From: Gammaproteobacteria bacterium
GTDB lineage: Bacteria; Pseudomonadota; Gammaproteobacteria; Steroidobacterales; PWYM01
DNA: 48,875 nt
Direction of reading: 5' to 3'
NCBI GenBank assembly: GCA_020832005.1
Contig: JAFIFN010000010.1
Location: 1-48,875 of the forward strand
Shown here piece by piece: positions 33,751-43,008 of this stretch. A model generated the notes under the pieces. That model worked only from the letters and a program-made list of their open reading frames with translations. It did no database searches and was not told the DNA's origin. The translations under genes and the position numbers were made by a program. Every line of letters starts with the position of its first letter. Position 1 is the first letter of the stretch.

Positions 33751-33912
33751 GATGGAATCCCCAGTGTCGGTATTTTTTAGATGCTGCGCTCAAGCGGTAT
33801 TCGCGATAGCGCACGCCCCGGGGCAGGACTCTACCAGACTACGACACGACTGCCCTCACAATCGCCGCCCGCGGGGCGGATTGCTGCTCGCCGTGCGCCG
33901 GCGTGCCGGCCG

Positions 33913-34755
33913 TCAGCGGCGGGGCAGACTTACCGCTCCAGCTACGTCACTGTGTACGATATCGCCACTGCCCTTGCTGCGAACGGTCAGATCGCCGCCG
34001 ACACCGCGCACGTCGAGATCGCCGGAGCCCAGTGTACGGACTTCTACGTTGCCGTCGATGTCGCGTAACCGGGCGTCGCCCGAGCCGATCGGGCCGATGG
34101 CCACAGAACCCCGGACCTCGTGCAGCCGCAGGTCGCCTGATCCGATGCTGCCAATCCGCGCATCACCATGTACCTGCGTTACGGTGACGTCCCCGGACCC
34201 GATATTGCCGATTTCCAGTGCACCGACGTTTTCGCCGACGATATCCCCGCTGCCCACCTGTACTCTGAATGTCCCGCTGATACCGCGTGCCGCCAGATCG
34301 CCGGACCCTACCACGGCCTCGAGTTCGGCAACATCGGATACGCGGGCATTACCGGAGCCCACCGTCAGGTCCACGGCCAGTGTGGTCGGGATATTTCCGG
34401 CTATCTCGAAGCGGCCGTAGTCGCTGACGCTGAAGAACAGAAAGACACGCATATGGCGGTTGGCTCGGCCGCCATGATCGAGTTCTACCTGGAGCCTGCC
34501 GGCATGCGGTCGAATCTGGGAGACGTTCAGCCCATCCAGCCGCTCCTGGCTGGAGGCGCACATGCGTACCCGCAGGACCCCGTCTACGTCATCCCGACCT
34601 TCAAGGCGCAGGGCGTCGGGCCCGATGCTGATCTGCAGCGTCGAGATGTCCGCCAGGTCAAGACGAAGTTCCTCGGTTCTTTCGAACTCGCAGGGCTGCT
34701 GGGCCGATGTGATTGAAGGGGCCAGGGCCAGCGCTGCTAGCAGTATCCTGATCAT
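33913..34755 (-). CDS. Secreted GSGD-repeat beta-solenoid protein (DUF2807/DUF4097-like)
   Basis: A 280-residue protein with a signal peptide (to about ITSA). The first 120 residues form a beta-rich domain with two Cys. Then follow eight GSGD/GSGN units spaced 17-19 residues apart, as expected for a right-handed beta-solenoid of the DUF2807/DUF4097 type. Such proteins are exported and of unknown role, sometimes called adhesin-head-like. It precedes the TonB receptor in the same direction. Confidence 0.7.
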   Translation of the reverse strand: MIRILLAALALAPSITSAQQPCEFERTEELRLDLADISTLQISIGPDALRLEGRDDVDGVLRVRMCASSQERLDGLNVSQIRPHAGRLQVELDHGGRANRHMRVFLFFSVSDYGRFEIAGNIPTTLAVDLTVGSGNARVSDVAELEAVVGSGDLAARGISGTFRVQVGSGDIVGENVGALEIGNIGSGDVTVTQVHGDARIGSIGSGDLRLHEVRGSVAIGPIGSGDARLRDIDGNVEVRTLGSGDLDVRGVGGDLTVRSKGSGDIVHSDVAGAVSLPRR

Positions 34756-34800
34756 CGGTCCCTCCTCAAGCCCGTGTCGGGCGCTGTGCGTGGCCGGCGT

Positions 34801-35856
34801 CTAGCGGTAGCGGGCAAGTGTCCTGTCGAGCGTCTCGGCCCCCGGGCACAGTGCCGAAAAGGGCAGCGTGGCAAGTGGATCATGCACCGTATTATTCAGG
34901 CCGTGCATTTCTTCCCGGCCGGTCTCCACGTAGAGCAGACCGGTCAGCCATTCACCGGCCTGGATACGTTCGTGGATTTTCACGAATGCGCCATCCCGAT
35001 CCGTGGGGTCATACTCCGGCTCAACCTTGCGCAAGGCAAGGTGACTGCCATCATGCAGCTCGAGTTCCATGCTGGCGCCTTCGTCGTAGCGTGCACGGAT
35101 TTCCTCGGCGGGCGCGACGAAATCGGTATGCACCGCCGGATGATAGAACTGCCGGCTGAACGCATAGCTTTTGGTGGAATCCTCGTGATCATTGAAGGTG
35201 ACGCAGGGAGAGAGCACATCAATGAGCGCAAAGCCATCATGCGACAGTCCGGCCTTGATCAGCGGCACGAGCTGTTCCTTGTCGCCCGAGAAGCTTCGCG
35301 CCACGAAGGTCGCGCCCGCGGTCAGCGCCGTGAGCACGGGATCAATTGGCGGCTGCATGTTGATCTCGCCCTTCTTGGCCTTGCTGCCAATGTCCGCGGA
35401 GGCCGAGAACTGACCCTTGGTCAGGCCGTACACGCCGTTGTTCTCGATGATGTAGAGCATGCGCACGTTGCGGCGCATGGCATGGCAGAACTGTCCAAGA
35501 CCGATCGACAGTGAGTCACCGTCACCGGAGATGCCCATGAAAGTGAGTTGGCGGTTGGCGGCGGCGGCACCCGTGGCCACCGAGGGCATACGCCCATGCA
35601 CGGTATTGATGCCATGGGACTGGCTGAGAAAATACGCAGGCGTCTTCGATGAGCAACCGATCCCCGAGAGTTTCACCACCCGATGAGGCGGTAAGGCCAT
35701 CTCCCAGCAGGCACGCACGATCGCAGCCGTCACCGAGTCGTGTCCGCAGCCGGCGCACAAGGTTGATAGCGCACCTTCATAGTCGCGGCGTGTCATGCCC
35801 AGCGCGTTGCGCGTGAGTCCCGGGTGGTCGACGCGGGGCTTGGCGATGTAGGTCAT
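34801..35856 (-). CDS. 2-oxoacid:ferredoxin oxidoreductase, beta subunit (KorB-like)
   Basis: A 351-residue subunit binding thiamine diphosphate and a [4Fe-4S] cluster. CAGCGHDSVTAAI and GIGCSSKTPAYF give three of the cluster Cys, and GDGDSLSIG with ENNGVYGLTKGQFS is the ThDP/Mg motif. A further Cys in LSPCVTFN is conserved in the family. With the alpha subunit it decarboxylates a 2-oxoacid, most likely 2-oxoglutarate, to the acyl-CoA and reduced ferredoxin. Its ATG overlaps the alpha stop (ATGA). Confidence 0.88.
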   Translation of the reverse strand: MTYIAKPRVDHPGLTRNALGMTRRDYEGALSTLCAGCGHDSVTAAIVRACWEMALPPHRVVKLSGIGCSSKTPAYFLSQSHGINTVHGRMPSVATGAAAANRQLTFMGISGDGDSLSIGLGQFCHAMRRNVRMLYIIENNGVYGLTKGQFSASADIGSKAKKGEINMQPPIDPVLTALTAGATFVARSFSGDKEQLVPLIKAGLSHDGFALIDVLSPCVTFNDHEDSTKSYAFSRQFYHPAVHTDFVAPAEEIRARYDEGASMELELHDGSHLALRKVEPEYDPTDRDGAFVKIHERIQAGEWLTGLLYVETGREEMHGLNNTVHDPLATLPFSALCPGAETLDRTLARYR

Positions 35857-37676
35857 GCTGCTGCTCCCTTGCGCAGACGTTCGCGTATCGCGCTCACCAG
35901 TGGGGCTGCGGCCATTGGCAGGCCGTCAAAGTGGCGGATGGACTCGAGCCTGCGGCCGTCGATGTCACACTCATTGATCAGCAGCGTGCGCAGCTGGCCA
36001 TCGCGGTTCTGCTCGATGACAAACAGCTGCTCGTGGTTGTCCAGAAACGCCTGGACCTCAGGGCCGAACGGAAATGCGCGGATACGCATGTAGTTGCTGT
36101 GGATGCCTTCAGCGGAGAGTCGGCCTCGAGCTTCGCTCACTGCATCGTCGCAGCTGCCGATCGAGATCAGGCCCAGCCGGGTCTTGCGGCCGGCCTGGTG
36201 CATCACCGCGGCCGGTACAAGGCTGGCTGCGGTGGCGAACTTGCGCGCCAGGCGCTGCATCAGGCGCTCATACTCGCCCGCGTCCTCGGTGTAGCCGGCT
36301 GCCTCGTTATGCCCTGAGCCGCGGGTGAAGTAGGCGCCCTTGGGATGCGTACCAGGCAGACTGCGCCACGGGATGCCGTCGCCGTCGTCGTCGGCATAAC
36401 GGCGGAACTTCTCGATACGCTCGAGTTCAACGGCGGAGAGGACCTTGCCGCGATCAGGCGTATAGGCATCATCCCAGCGCGGTGCCCGACACATCCAGTC
36501 GTTCATGCCGATGTCCAGATCCGAGAGAACGAACACCGGGGTTTGCAGACGCTCGGCCAGGTCGAAGGCCTGCACGGCCATGTCAAAGCACTCGGTCGGG
36601 TCGGATGGGAAGAGCACCGGATGGCGCGTGTCCCCATGTGAGGCATAGGCGGCGAGCGTGATGTCGCCCTGCTGCGTGCGCGTGGGCAGGCCCGTGGAAG
36701 GCCCTACCCGCTGCACGTCGAAGATCACCGCCGGAATCTCGGTGAAGTAACCGTAGCCGATGAACTCCGACATCAGCGAAATGCCCGGACCGCTGGTCGG
36801 CGTGAAGGCGCGCGCACCGGCCCAGCTGGCACCCAGCACCATGCCGATGGCGGCCATTTCATCCTCGGCCTGGATGACACAGTAGCGACGTTCGCGACTC
36901 TCCGGGTCGGCGCGAAAGCGCGCGCAGAACGAACGGTACGCATCCATCAGCGACGTTGACGGCGTGATCGGATACCAGGCACCGACCGTGGCGCCGGCAT
37001 ACACACAACCCAGTCCGGCCGCGGTGTTGCCGTCGATCATGATCATGCCTTCGGTGGCCTGCATCGGTGACACCCGCAGGGGCAGCGGACACTGGAAGTT
37101 CTCCTTGGCGTAATCCCAGCCCATGCGAATGGCCTTCATGTTGGCCTCAACCAGGCCAGGGCGCTTGCCGAAATTGTCCTGAGCCAGTCGCTCGATCACC
37201 GCCATGTCGATGTCCAGCAGTGCAGCCAGCGATCCGACGTAGACCATGTTCTTCATCAGGATGCGTGTGCGCGCCCCCTCGAAGTGCTCATTGCACATCT
37301 GTGCAAAAGGTACGCCCAGCACCGTGATGTCATCGCGCGAGAGCACATGCGGCCGCGGCCAGGTCGAGTCGTAGAGTAAATAGCCGCCGGGGGCGAGCTC
37401 CAGCAGGTCCTGTGAATAGGTCTGGGCATTCATCGCGACCATCAGGTCGATCCGCCCGGAACGGGCGCGATGGCCTTCGCGGCTGACGCGGATCTCATAC
37501 CACGTGGGCAGGCCCTGGATGTTCGACGGAAAGTAGTTTTTCCCGGCCACCGGGATACCCATGCGGAAAAAACTCTTCATCAGCAGGCCATTGGCGCTGG
37601 CAGAGCCGGTGCCATTGACGTTCGCGAGCTTCAGTGTGAAGTCGTTTACGCGCTCCGGCGTTGCTTGTCGGGGCAT
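35853..37676 (-). CDS. 2-oxoacid:ferredoxin oxidoreductase, fused gamma-alpha subunit (KorA-like)
   Basis: A 607-residue protein. An N-terminal gamma domain (about 10-190, GTGSASANGLLMKSFFRMGIP) is fused to the alpha pyrimidine-binding domain (about 215 onward, GNTAAGLGCVYAGATVGAWYPITPSTS and FTPTSGPGISLMSE). The fusion is usual for KorA. It works with the beta subunit immediately downstream. Its start overlaps the end of the GltD-like gene by 31 bases, so all three are one operon. Confidence 0.88.
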   Translation of the reverse strand: MPRQATPERVNDFTLKLANVNGTGSASANGLLMKSFFRMGIPVAGKNYFPSNIQGLPTWYEIRVSREGHRARSGRIDLMVAMNAQTYSQDLLELAPGGYLLYDSTWPRPHVLSRDDITVLGVPFAQMCNEHFEGARTRILMKNMVYVGSLAALLDIDMAVIERLAQDNFGKRPGLVEANMKAIRMGWDYAKENFQCPLPLRVSPMQATEGMIMIDGNTAAGLGCVYAGATVGAWYPITPSTSLMDAYRSFCARFRADPESRERRYCVIQAEDEMAAIGMVLGASWAGARAFTPTSGPGISLMSEFIGYGYFTEIPAVIFDVQRVGPSTGLPTRTQQGDITLAAYASHGDTRHPVLFPSDPTECFDMAVQAFDLAERLQTPVFVLSDLDIGMNDWMCRAPRWDDAYTPDRGKVLSAVELERIEKFRRYADDDGDGIPWRSLPGTHPKGAYFTRGSGHNEAAGYTEDAGEYERLMQRLARKFATAASLVPAAVMHQAGRKTRLGLISIGSCDDAVSEARGRLSAEGIHSNYMRIRAFPFGPEVQAFLDNHEQLFVIEQNRDGQLRTLLINECDIDGRRLESIRHFDGLPMAAAPLVSAIRERLRKGAAA

Positions 37677-39457
37677 AGCGGTTCCTCATCCGCAGCATAG
37701 GGAAGCCTGACGTGGCTTTTCTGCATGTCCCAGGCATCGGTGGGACAGCGCTCGGCGCACAGGCCGCAGTGCACGCACAGGTTCTCGTCTTTGACCATCA
37801 CCCGGCCGGTCTGTTTCAGCGGTTCGGAGACGAAGAACGGTTGCTCGAGGTTGTTGGCCGGGGCCTTCAGGCCCTGGCGCAGCGAGTGTTCGTCGCCGTT
37901 GGGCAGGATACCCAGGCAATCCACCGGGCAGATGTCGATACACGCATCACATTCGATACAAAGACTGGCTGTGAACACCGTCTGCACGTCGCAGTTCAGG
38001 CAGCGCTGGACTTCCTGGGCAGCCTGCTCGGCGGCAAAGCCCAGCTCGACTTCGATATCCAGACGGCGGAAGCGCTTCTTGAGTTCCACATGCGGCACGA
38101 GGCGACGCTCGAGCGGGTCGAAGTCATTGGAGTAGGCCCACTCGTGCAGACCCATCTTGCGCGGCTCCATTTTCAGCGTGCGCGGTCGGCGCTTATCGAG
38201 TTCCCGACCCTCGCAATGCAGGTGAATCGACACCGCAGCCGTGTGGCCATGCGCGACCGCCCAGATGATGTTCTTCGGGCCAAACGCCGAATCGCCACCA
38301 AAAAACACACCAGGGCGGGTGGCCGCGTGGGTGGTTTCGTCCACCACCGGCACCTCCCACTTGTCGAACTCGATGCCCAGGTCGCGCTCGATCCATGGGA
38401 AGGCATTCTCCTGACCAATCGCCAGCACCACGTCATCGGCCGGGTAGAAGCGCTCGCCGGTTACGCGCTGCCCGGTGATCTTGCCGCGCTCGTCGAACTC
38501 GTAGGCCATCTGCTCGAAGACCATGCCGGTGAGCCTGCCATCCTCGACGACGAAGGCCTTGGGCGAGTGATTGACGACGATCTCGACATTTTCGGACTCG
38601 GCGTCCTCGAGTTCCCAGTCGGAGGCCTTGAAGAAATTGCGTGGCTTGCGCGCCATGACCTTGACGTCTTTCGCGCCCAACCGCAGCGCGCTTCTGCAGC
38701 AGTCCATGGCCGTGTTGCCCACACCGATGATCAGCACCCGCCGGCCGATCTGCTTGGTGTGCTCGAAGGCCACCGATTCCAGCCAGTCGATGCCAATGTG
38801 GATGTTGGCTGCCGCCTCATCGCGACCGGGCAGCTGCAGATCCTTGCCGCGCGGCGCGCCGCTGCCGACGAATACGGCATCCCAGCCTTCATCGAGCAGC
38901 GCCTTCATGCTGTTGATGCGATGGCCGAGCCGGATTTCGGCGCCCATACCGGTGATGAAGCCGATTTCCTCGTCCAGGGTCTCGGCGGGCAGTCTGAAGG
39001 AGGGGATATTGCTGCGCATCAGTCCGCCGGGCTTGCCGTGCGCTTCGAATATCGTGACCTCGTAGCCCAGTGGCAGCAGGTCGTTGGCCACCGTCAGCGA
39101 GGCCGGGCCTGCGCCGATGCAGGCAATACGCCGGCCATTGTTTTTCGCCGGTGCCTGCGGCAGCCGGTGTGCGACTTCGCCCTTGTGGTCGGCGGCCACG
39201 CGCTTGAGCCGGCAGATGGCAACGGGCTTGTCTTCGACGCGCCCGCGCCTGCAGGCCGGCTCGCAGGGCCGGTCGCAGACCCGCCCGAGGATGCCCGGAA
39301 ACACGTTGGAGTCGCGGTTGACCATGTAGGCATCGGTGAATCGGCCCTGGGCGATCAGCCGGATGTATTCGGGCACATCGGTGTGGGCGGGGCAGGCCCA
39401 TTGGCAGTCCACGACCCGGTGAAACCAGTCTGGATGCTGTGTGTCGGTGGGCTTCAC
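37646..39457 (-). CDS. GltD-like FAD/NAD(P) oxidoreductase with ferredoxin domains
   Basis: About 603 residues. The N-terminus has the GltD-type [4Fe-4S] region (VDCQWACPAHTDVPEYIRL, later VCDRPCEPACRRG), then an FAD fold IACIGAGPASLTVANDLL and an NAD(P) fold VLIIGVGNTAMDCCRSAL. The C-terminus holds two ferredoxin motifs, CIECDACIDICP and CVHCGLCAERCP. It probably links ferredoxin from the KorAB reaction with NAD(P). I chose a GTG at 39457 because upstream codons, back to a TTG at 39538, give an unlikely Arg/Ser/Cys-rich peptide. The 252 bases to ychF hold divergent promoters that I cannot resolve. Confidence 0.82.
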   Translation of the reverse strand: MKPTDTQHPDWFHRVVDCQWACPAHTDVPEYIRLIAQGRFTDAYMVNRDSNVFPGILGRVCDRPCEPACRRGRVEDKPVAICRLKRVAADHKGEVAHRLPQAPAKNNGRRIACIGAGPASLTVANDLLPLGYEVTIFEAHGKPGGLMRSNIPSFRLPAETLDEEIGFITGMGAEIRLGHRINSMKALLDEGWDAVFVGSGAPRGKDLQLPGRDEAAANIHIGIDWLESVAFEHTKQIGRRVLIIGVGNTAMDCCRSALRLGAKDVKVMARKPRNFFKASDWELEDAESENVEIVVNHSPKAFVVEDGRLTGMVFEQMAYEFDERGKITGQRVTGERFYPADDVVLAIGQENAFPWIERDLGIEFDKWEVPVVDETTHAATRPGVFFGGDSAFGPKNIIWAVAHGHTAAVSIHLHCEGRELDKRRPRTLKMEPRKMGLHEWAYSNDFDPLERRLVPHVELKKRFRRLDIEVELGFAAEQAAQEVQRCLNCDVQTVFTASLCIECDACIDICPVDCLGILPNGDEHSLRQGLKAPANNLEQPFFVSEPLKQTGRVMVKDENLCVHCGLCAERCPTDAWDMQKSHVRLPYAADEEPLCPDKQRRSA

Positions 39458-39709
39458 TTCGGGCTGCAACCTGCTGCAGGACGCCGCCCTGAGTGTTGTT
39501 CTGCCACTAGAGCCGCATCGTTCATAGCCTGACTGCAAGAGTACCCGTTACGACGTGAAAAAACACGGATTTTCGGTTCCATGCCGTCACCGCAGAGTTC
39601 CTGGCGTTGCGTGATCGCCACGCATTGCATTCAGGTATGGGAAGTCGTTAATCTTGTCGGCCGCCGAAAGCCCCGAAAGCGGCGCGGCCCCCCAGACCCA
39701 GGCAGAATC

Positions 39710-40801
39710 ATGGCCATCAAATGCGGCATCGTCGGGCTGCCCAATGTCGGCAAGTCCACCTTGTTCAATGCGCTCACAGCGGCCGAAATCGCCGCCGAGA
39801 ACTATCCGTTCTGCACCATCGACCCGAATGTCGGTGTCGTGCCTGTGCCCGACCCGCGGCTGGCTGCACTGGCTGCGATCGTGAACCCGCAGCGCATCCT
39901 GCCGACCACGGTGGAGTTCGTCGACATCGCCGGGCTGGTCAAGGGTGCCTCGCAAGGCGAAGGGCTGGGCAACAAGTTTCTTGCCAATATTCGCGAGACC
40001 GATGCGATCGCGCATGTCGTCCGCTGTTTCGATAACGATGATGTCATCCACGTTGATGGTCGCGTCGATCCGATCAGCGACGTGGAAGTCATCAACACCG
40101 AGCTGGCGCTGGCGGATCTCGATACGGTCGAGCGCAACCTGCAGCGTGCCGAGAAAGTCGCCAAGACCGGCCAGAAGGACGCGCTGCTCAAGCGTGATTA
40201 CCTGCAGCGCCTGTATGCACACTTAGGCGATGGGCATCCGGCCCGCAGTTTCGCCACCCAGGACGCTGAGCGCATGTGGCTGCACGAGCTGCACCTGCTC
40301 ACGGCCAAGCCGGTCATGTATGTTGCCAATGTCAACGAGGATGGCTTCGAGAACAACGCATACCTGCAGCGCCTGCACGAGATGGCCCAGGCGGAGGGCG
40401 CCGAGGTGGTCGCCGTGTGCGCCGCGATCGAGGCGGAAATCGCCCTGCTGGATGAAACCGACAAGGCCGAGTTCCTCGCCGAACTGGGCCAGGACGAGCC
40501 GGGTCTCAACCGGGTGATTCGTACCGCCTACAGGCTGCTGGGCCTGCAGACCTTCTTTACCGCCGGCGAGAAGGAGGTGCGCGCCTGGACTACTCACCTG
40601 GGCGCCACCGCGCCGCAGGCGGCTGGCGAGATCCACACGGATTTCGAGAAAGGCTTCATCCGCGCCGAGGTCATTGCCTATGATGACTACATCAAACACC
40701 GTGGCGAGCAGGGTGCCAAGGAAGTCGGTCGGCTGCGTCTCGAGGGCAAGGAGTATCTCGTGCGCGAGGGTGACGTCATGCACTTTCGCTTCAATGTCTG
40801 A
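39710..40801 (+). CDS. ychF: Redox-regulated ribosome-binding ATPase YchF (OLA1)
   Basis: A 363-residue P-loop protein of the Obg family. The start [20 protein letters not shown] is the canonical G1 region. [40 protein letters not shown] (G3) and YVANVNEDG (G4 position, variant NxxE that favours ATP) follow, and the TGS-like end closes with [11 protein letters not shown]. The start at 39710 gives the normal N-terminus; a longer frame upstream is rejected. Confidence 0.96.
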   Translation: MAIKCGIVGLPNVGKSTLFNALTAAEIAAENYPFCTIDPNVGVVPVPDPRLAALAAIVNPQRILPTTVEFVDIAGLVKGASQGEGLGNKFLANIRETDAIAHVVRCFDNDDVIHVDGRVDPISDVEVINTELALADLDTVERNLQRAEKVAKTGQKDALLKRDYLQRLYAHLGDGHPARSFATQDAERMWLHELHLLTAKPVMYVANVNEDGFENNAYLQRLHEMAQAEGAEVVAVCAAIEAEIALLDETDKAEFLAELGQDEPGLNRVIRTAYRLLGLQTFFTAGEKEVRAWTTHLGATAPQAAGEIHTDFEKGFIRAEVIAYDDYIKHRGEQGAKEVGRLRLEGKEYLVREGDVMHFRFNV

Positions 40802-40833
40802 GCCGCTGCAGGTTTACGAGGGGAGGGCCGGGC

Positions 40834-41535
40834 TTGCTTGAAGCCATCGATCTGACCAAGCGCTACGGCGACATCGTCGCGCTCGACCAGCTGAACCTGA
40901 AGGTGGGTCCCGGAGAGATCTGTTGCCTGCTCGGCGCCAACGGCGCTGGCAAGACCACGACGATCCAGCTGTTTCTTGATTTCATTCCCCGTTCCGGCGG
41001 CGTGGCACGCATCTGCGGACATGACGTCGTCGAAGAACCGGTGAAGACCAAGAGCCTGCTCGCCTACATTCCCGAGGTCGTGAATCTCTACGGCTCGCTG
41101 AGCGGACGCGAGAATCTGGAGTATTTCTCCGAGATCGCGGGCGTGCGGCTCGCACGCCCGCAGTCCGATGAACTTGGCGCCCGGGCCGGCCTGCAGGAAG
41201 GCGTGCTGGATCGTCCGGTGTCCAGCTACTCGAAAGGCATGCGCCAGAAGATCGGCATAGCGATTGCGCTGGCCAAGGGTGCCCGGGTACTGATCATGGA
41301 TGAGCCGCTGTCGGGACTCGACCCCAAGGCGGCGAACGAGTTTTCCACGCTGCTGAAGGACGTGGCGGCCGAGGGCGTAGCCGCGCTGATGGCCACGCAC
41401 GATGTCTTCCGTGCCAAGGAAGTCGGCTCGCACATCGGCATCATGAAACGCGGTCGCCTGGTCGACCATCTGCCCACCAGCGATATCGATCATGCCGATC
41501 TCGAGCAGCTTTATCTCAAGCACATGCACGACTGA
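40834..41535 (+). CDS. ABC transporter ATP-binding protein
   Basis: A 233-residue ATPase. Walker A is GANGAGKTT, the signature YSKGMRQK (a variant of LSGGQ usual in ABC-2 export systems), Walker B with LIMDEPLSGLD and the switch His in MATHD. The start is a TTG at 40834 with GAGGGGAGGG about seven bases upstream. It powers the two permeases that follow directly; all three are on one strand with short spacing. Confidence 0.88.
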   Translation: MLEAIDLTKRYGDIVALDQLNLKVGPGEICCLLGANGAGKTTTIQLFLDFIPRSGGVARICGHDVVEEPVKTKSLLAYIPEVVNLYGSLSGRENLEYFSEIAGVRLARPQSDELGARAGLQEGVLDRPVSSYSKGMRQKIGIAIALAKGARVLIMDEPLSGLDPKAANEFSTLLKDVAAEGVAALMATHDVFRAKEVGSHIGIMKRGRLVDHLPTSDIDHADLEQLYLKHMHD

Positions 41536-41565
41536 TCATCCGCACCCGCCGGAGTACGCACCGAC

Positions 41566-42996
41566 ATGATTGCAGCCGTCGCACGCAAGGAGTTTCTGGA
41601 AATCGTTCGTGATGGCCGCCTGCGCTGGCTGGCGATCGCGTGCGTCATTCTGGTGGTGGTGTCGGCAGCCAGCGGACTGCAGGTGACGCTGACCCAGATC
41701 CGCGACCAGAACATCGCCAGCCAGGTCGATCGGGAAAATTTCCTCGCCCAGGGTGCGAAGAACCCGCATGCAGCCGCCCACTTCGGGCAGTACGCATTCC
41801 GCCCGGTCCTGCTGCCCGCGGCCATCGATCCCGGGGTCAATGCCTACATGGGTTCCATGGTGTGGCTCGAGGCGCATCGCCAGAATCTGCCGGAGTTTCG
41901 CCCCGCGGAAGATGGTGCCGATTTCGGTCGCGCCGCGCGCCTGTCAGTGGCCTGGGCGCTGCAGTTCATCATGCCGCTGTTCATCATCGTCATGACCTCT
42001 GCCGCCGTCGCGGGCGAGCGCGAGCGCGGTACGCTTGCACTGGCCCTCAGCCAGGGATTGCGGCTGCCGGCCATGCTGCTGGGCAAGGCCCTGGCAAGCG
42101 TCGGTGTGCTGCTGGCCCTGCTCTTGCCGCTGGCGCTGCTCGCGACCATCGTGTTCGCCATCGCAGTCCCGGGGACCGGGATGCACGGTTCGGGTCAGCG
42201 CCTGGGCTGGATGGCGCTGGGCTATCTGCTGTACCTGGTTGGCTTTGCCGGATTGGCATTGCTGGTCTCGCTGCTGGCGCCTAACAGGCGCAATGCGTTT
42301 TTTGCCCTCGTGTCGCTGTGGCTGCTGGTGACCGTGGCGGTGCCCAGGGTGGCCGCAGACATGGCCGCCACTGCCCACCCGACGCCGACACCCACGGAGT
42401 TCTGGGCGGCAATTCGGCGTGGGGAAGGCGGGGCCATGGCCGGCGTCAGTGCTGCGGAGCGCACCGCGACGGTTCGCGCAGAGCTGGCTACCGAACTGCT
42501 GGAGCGCTACGAAGTCGAGCGCGTGCAGGATCTGCCGGTGAACTTCACCGCCGTGCTGCTGCAGCGCCTGGAGGAAAAAGATGCCCCGGTGTTCGATCAC
42601 AACTATGCGCGGCTTTGGGAGACTTACGACCGGCAACGCCGTTATCAGCAGCGTGCAGCGGTGTTCTCGCCGGCGATCGCCATCCGCGGATTGTCCGGCG
42701 GGATGGCCGGTACGGACCCGTTCGCCCAGCAGCACTTCAGCGCCGCGGCAGAACAGCATCGCCGCAGCTTTATCACGGAGCTCAACACGCTGCAGGCTGT
42801 CGAGGGCGCCGGCAGGGCCTTTTATGTGGCACCGGCCGACAGCTGGGCGGATATCGGGTTGTTCAGCTACGATCCGCCCCCGGCGTCTGAAGTCCTGAGC
42901 CGGCATCGTGGCGACCTGTGGCTGCTGCTGGCATGGGCGCTGTTGCCGCTGGGCCTCGCGCACTTGCTGGCGCGTCGCGCGCGGCCGTTGTCCTAG
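41566..42996 (+). CDS. ABC-2 type permease (DUF3526-like), first subunit
   Basis: A 476-residue membrane protein. One N-terminal helix (about 20-38) is followed by a soluble loop, a run of helices between about 130 and 265, a large external domain (about 265-440) and a last helix (WLLLAWALLPLGLAHLLARR). The helix block AAVAGERERGTLALALSQGL is typical of ABC-2 permeases such as NosY. Large external domains of this kind occur in DUF3526 proteins (recalled). The substrate is unknown. The next permease follows directly. Confidence 0.78.
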   Translation: MIAAVARKEFLEIVRDGRLRWLAIACVILVVVSAASGLQVTLTQIRDQNIASQVDRENFLAQGAKNPHAAAHFGQYAFRPVLLPAAIDPGVNAYMGSMVWLEAHRQNLPEFRPAEDGADFGRAARLSVAWALQFIMPLFIIVMTSAAVAGERERGTLALALSQGLRLPAMLLGKALASVGVLLALLLPLALLATIVFAIAVPGTGMHGSGQRLGWMALGYLLYLVGFAGLALLVSLLAPNRRNAFFALVSLWLLVTVAVPRVAADMAATAHPTPTPTEFWAAIRRGEGGAMAGVSAAERTATVRAELATELLERYEVERVQDLPVNFTAVLLQRLEEKDAPVFDHNYARLWETYDRQRRYQQRAAVFSPAIAIRGLSGGMAGTDPFAQQHFSAAAEQHRRSFITELNTLQAVEGAGRAFYVAPADSWADIGLFSYDPPPASEVLSRHRGDLWLLLAWALLPLGLAHLLARRARPLS

Positions 42997-43008
42997 GTGC
43001 GTGCGGAC

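Noticed and set aside
37712-39532. Very long plus-strand frame opposite the GltD-like gene
   Set aside because: It is a mirror of the real minus-strand gene, which has clear FAD, NAD and ferredoxin motifs; the plus frame has none.
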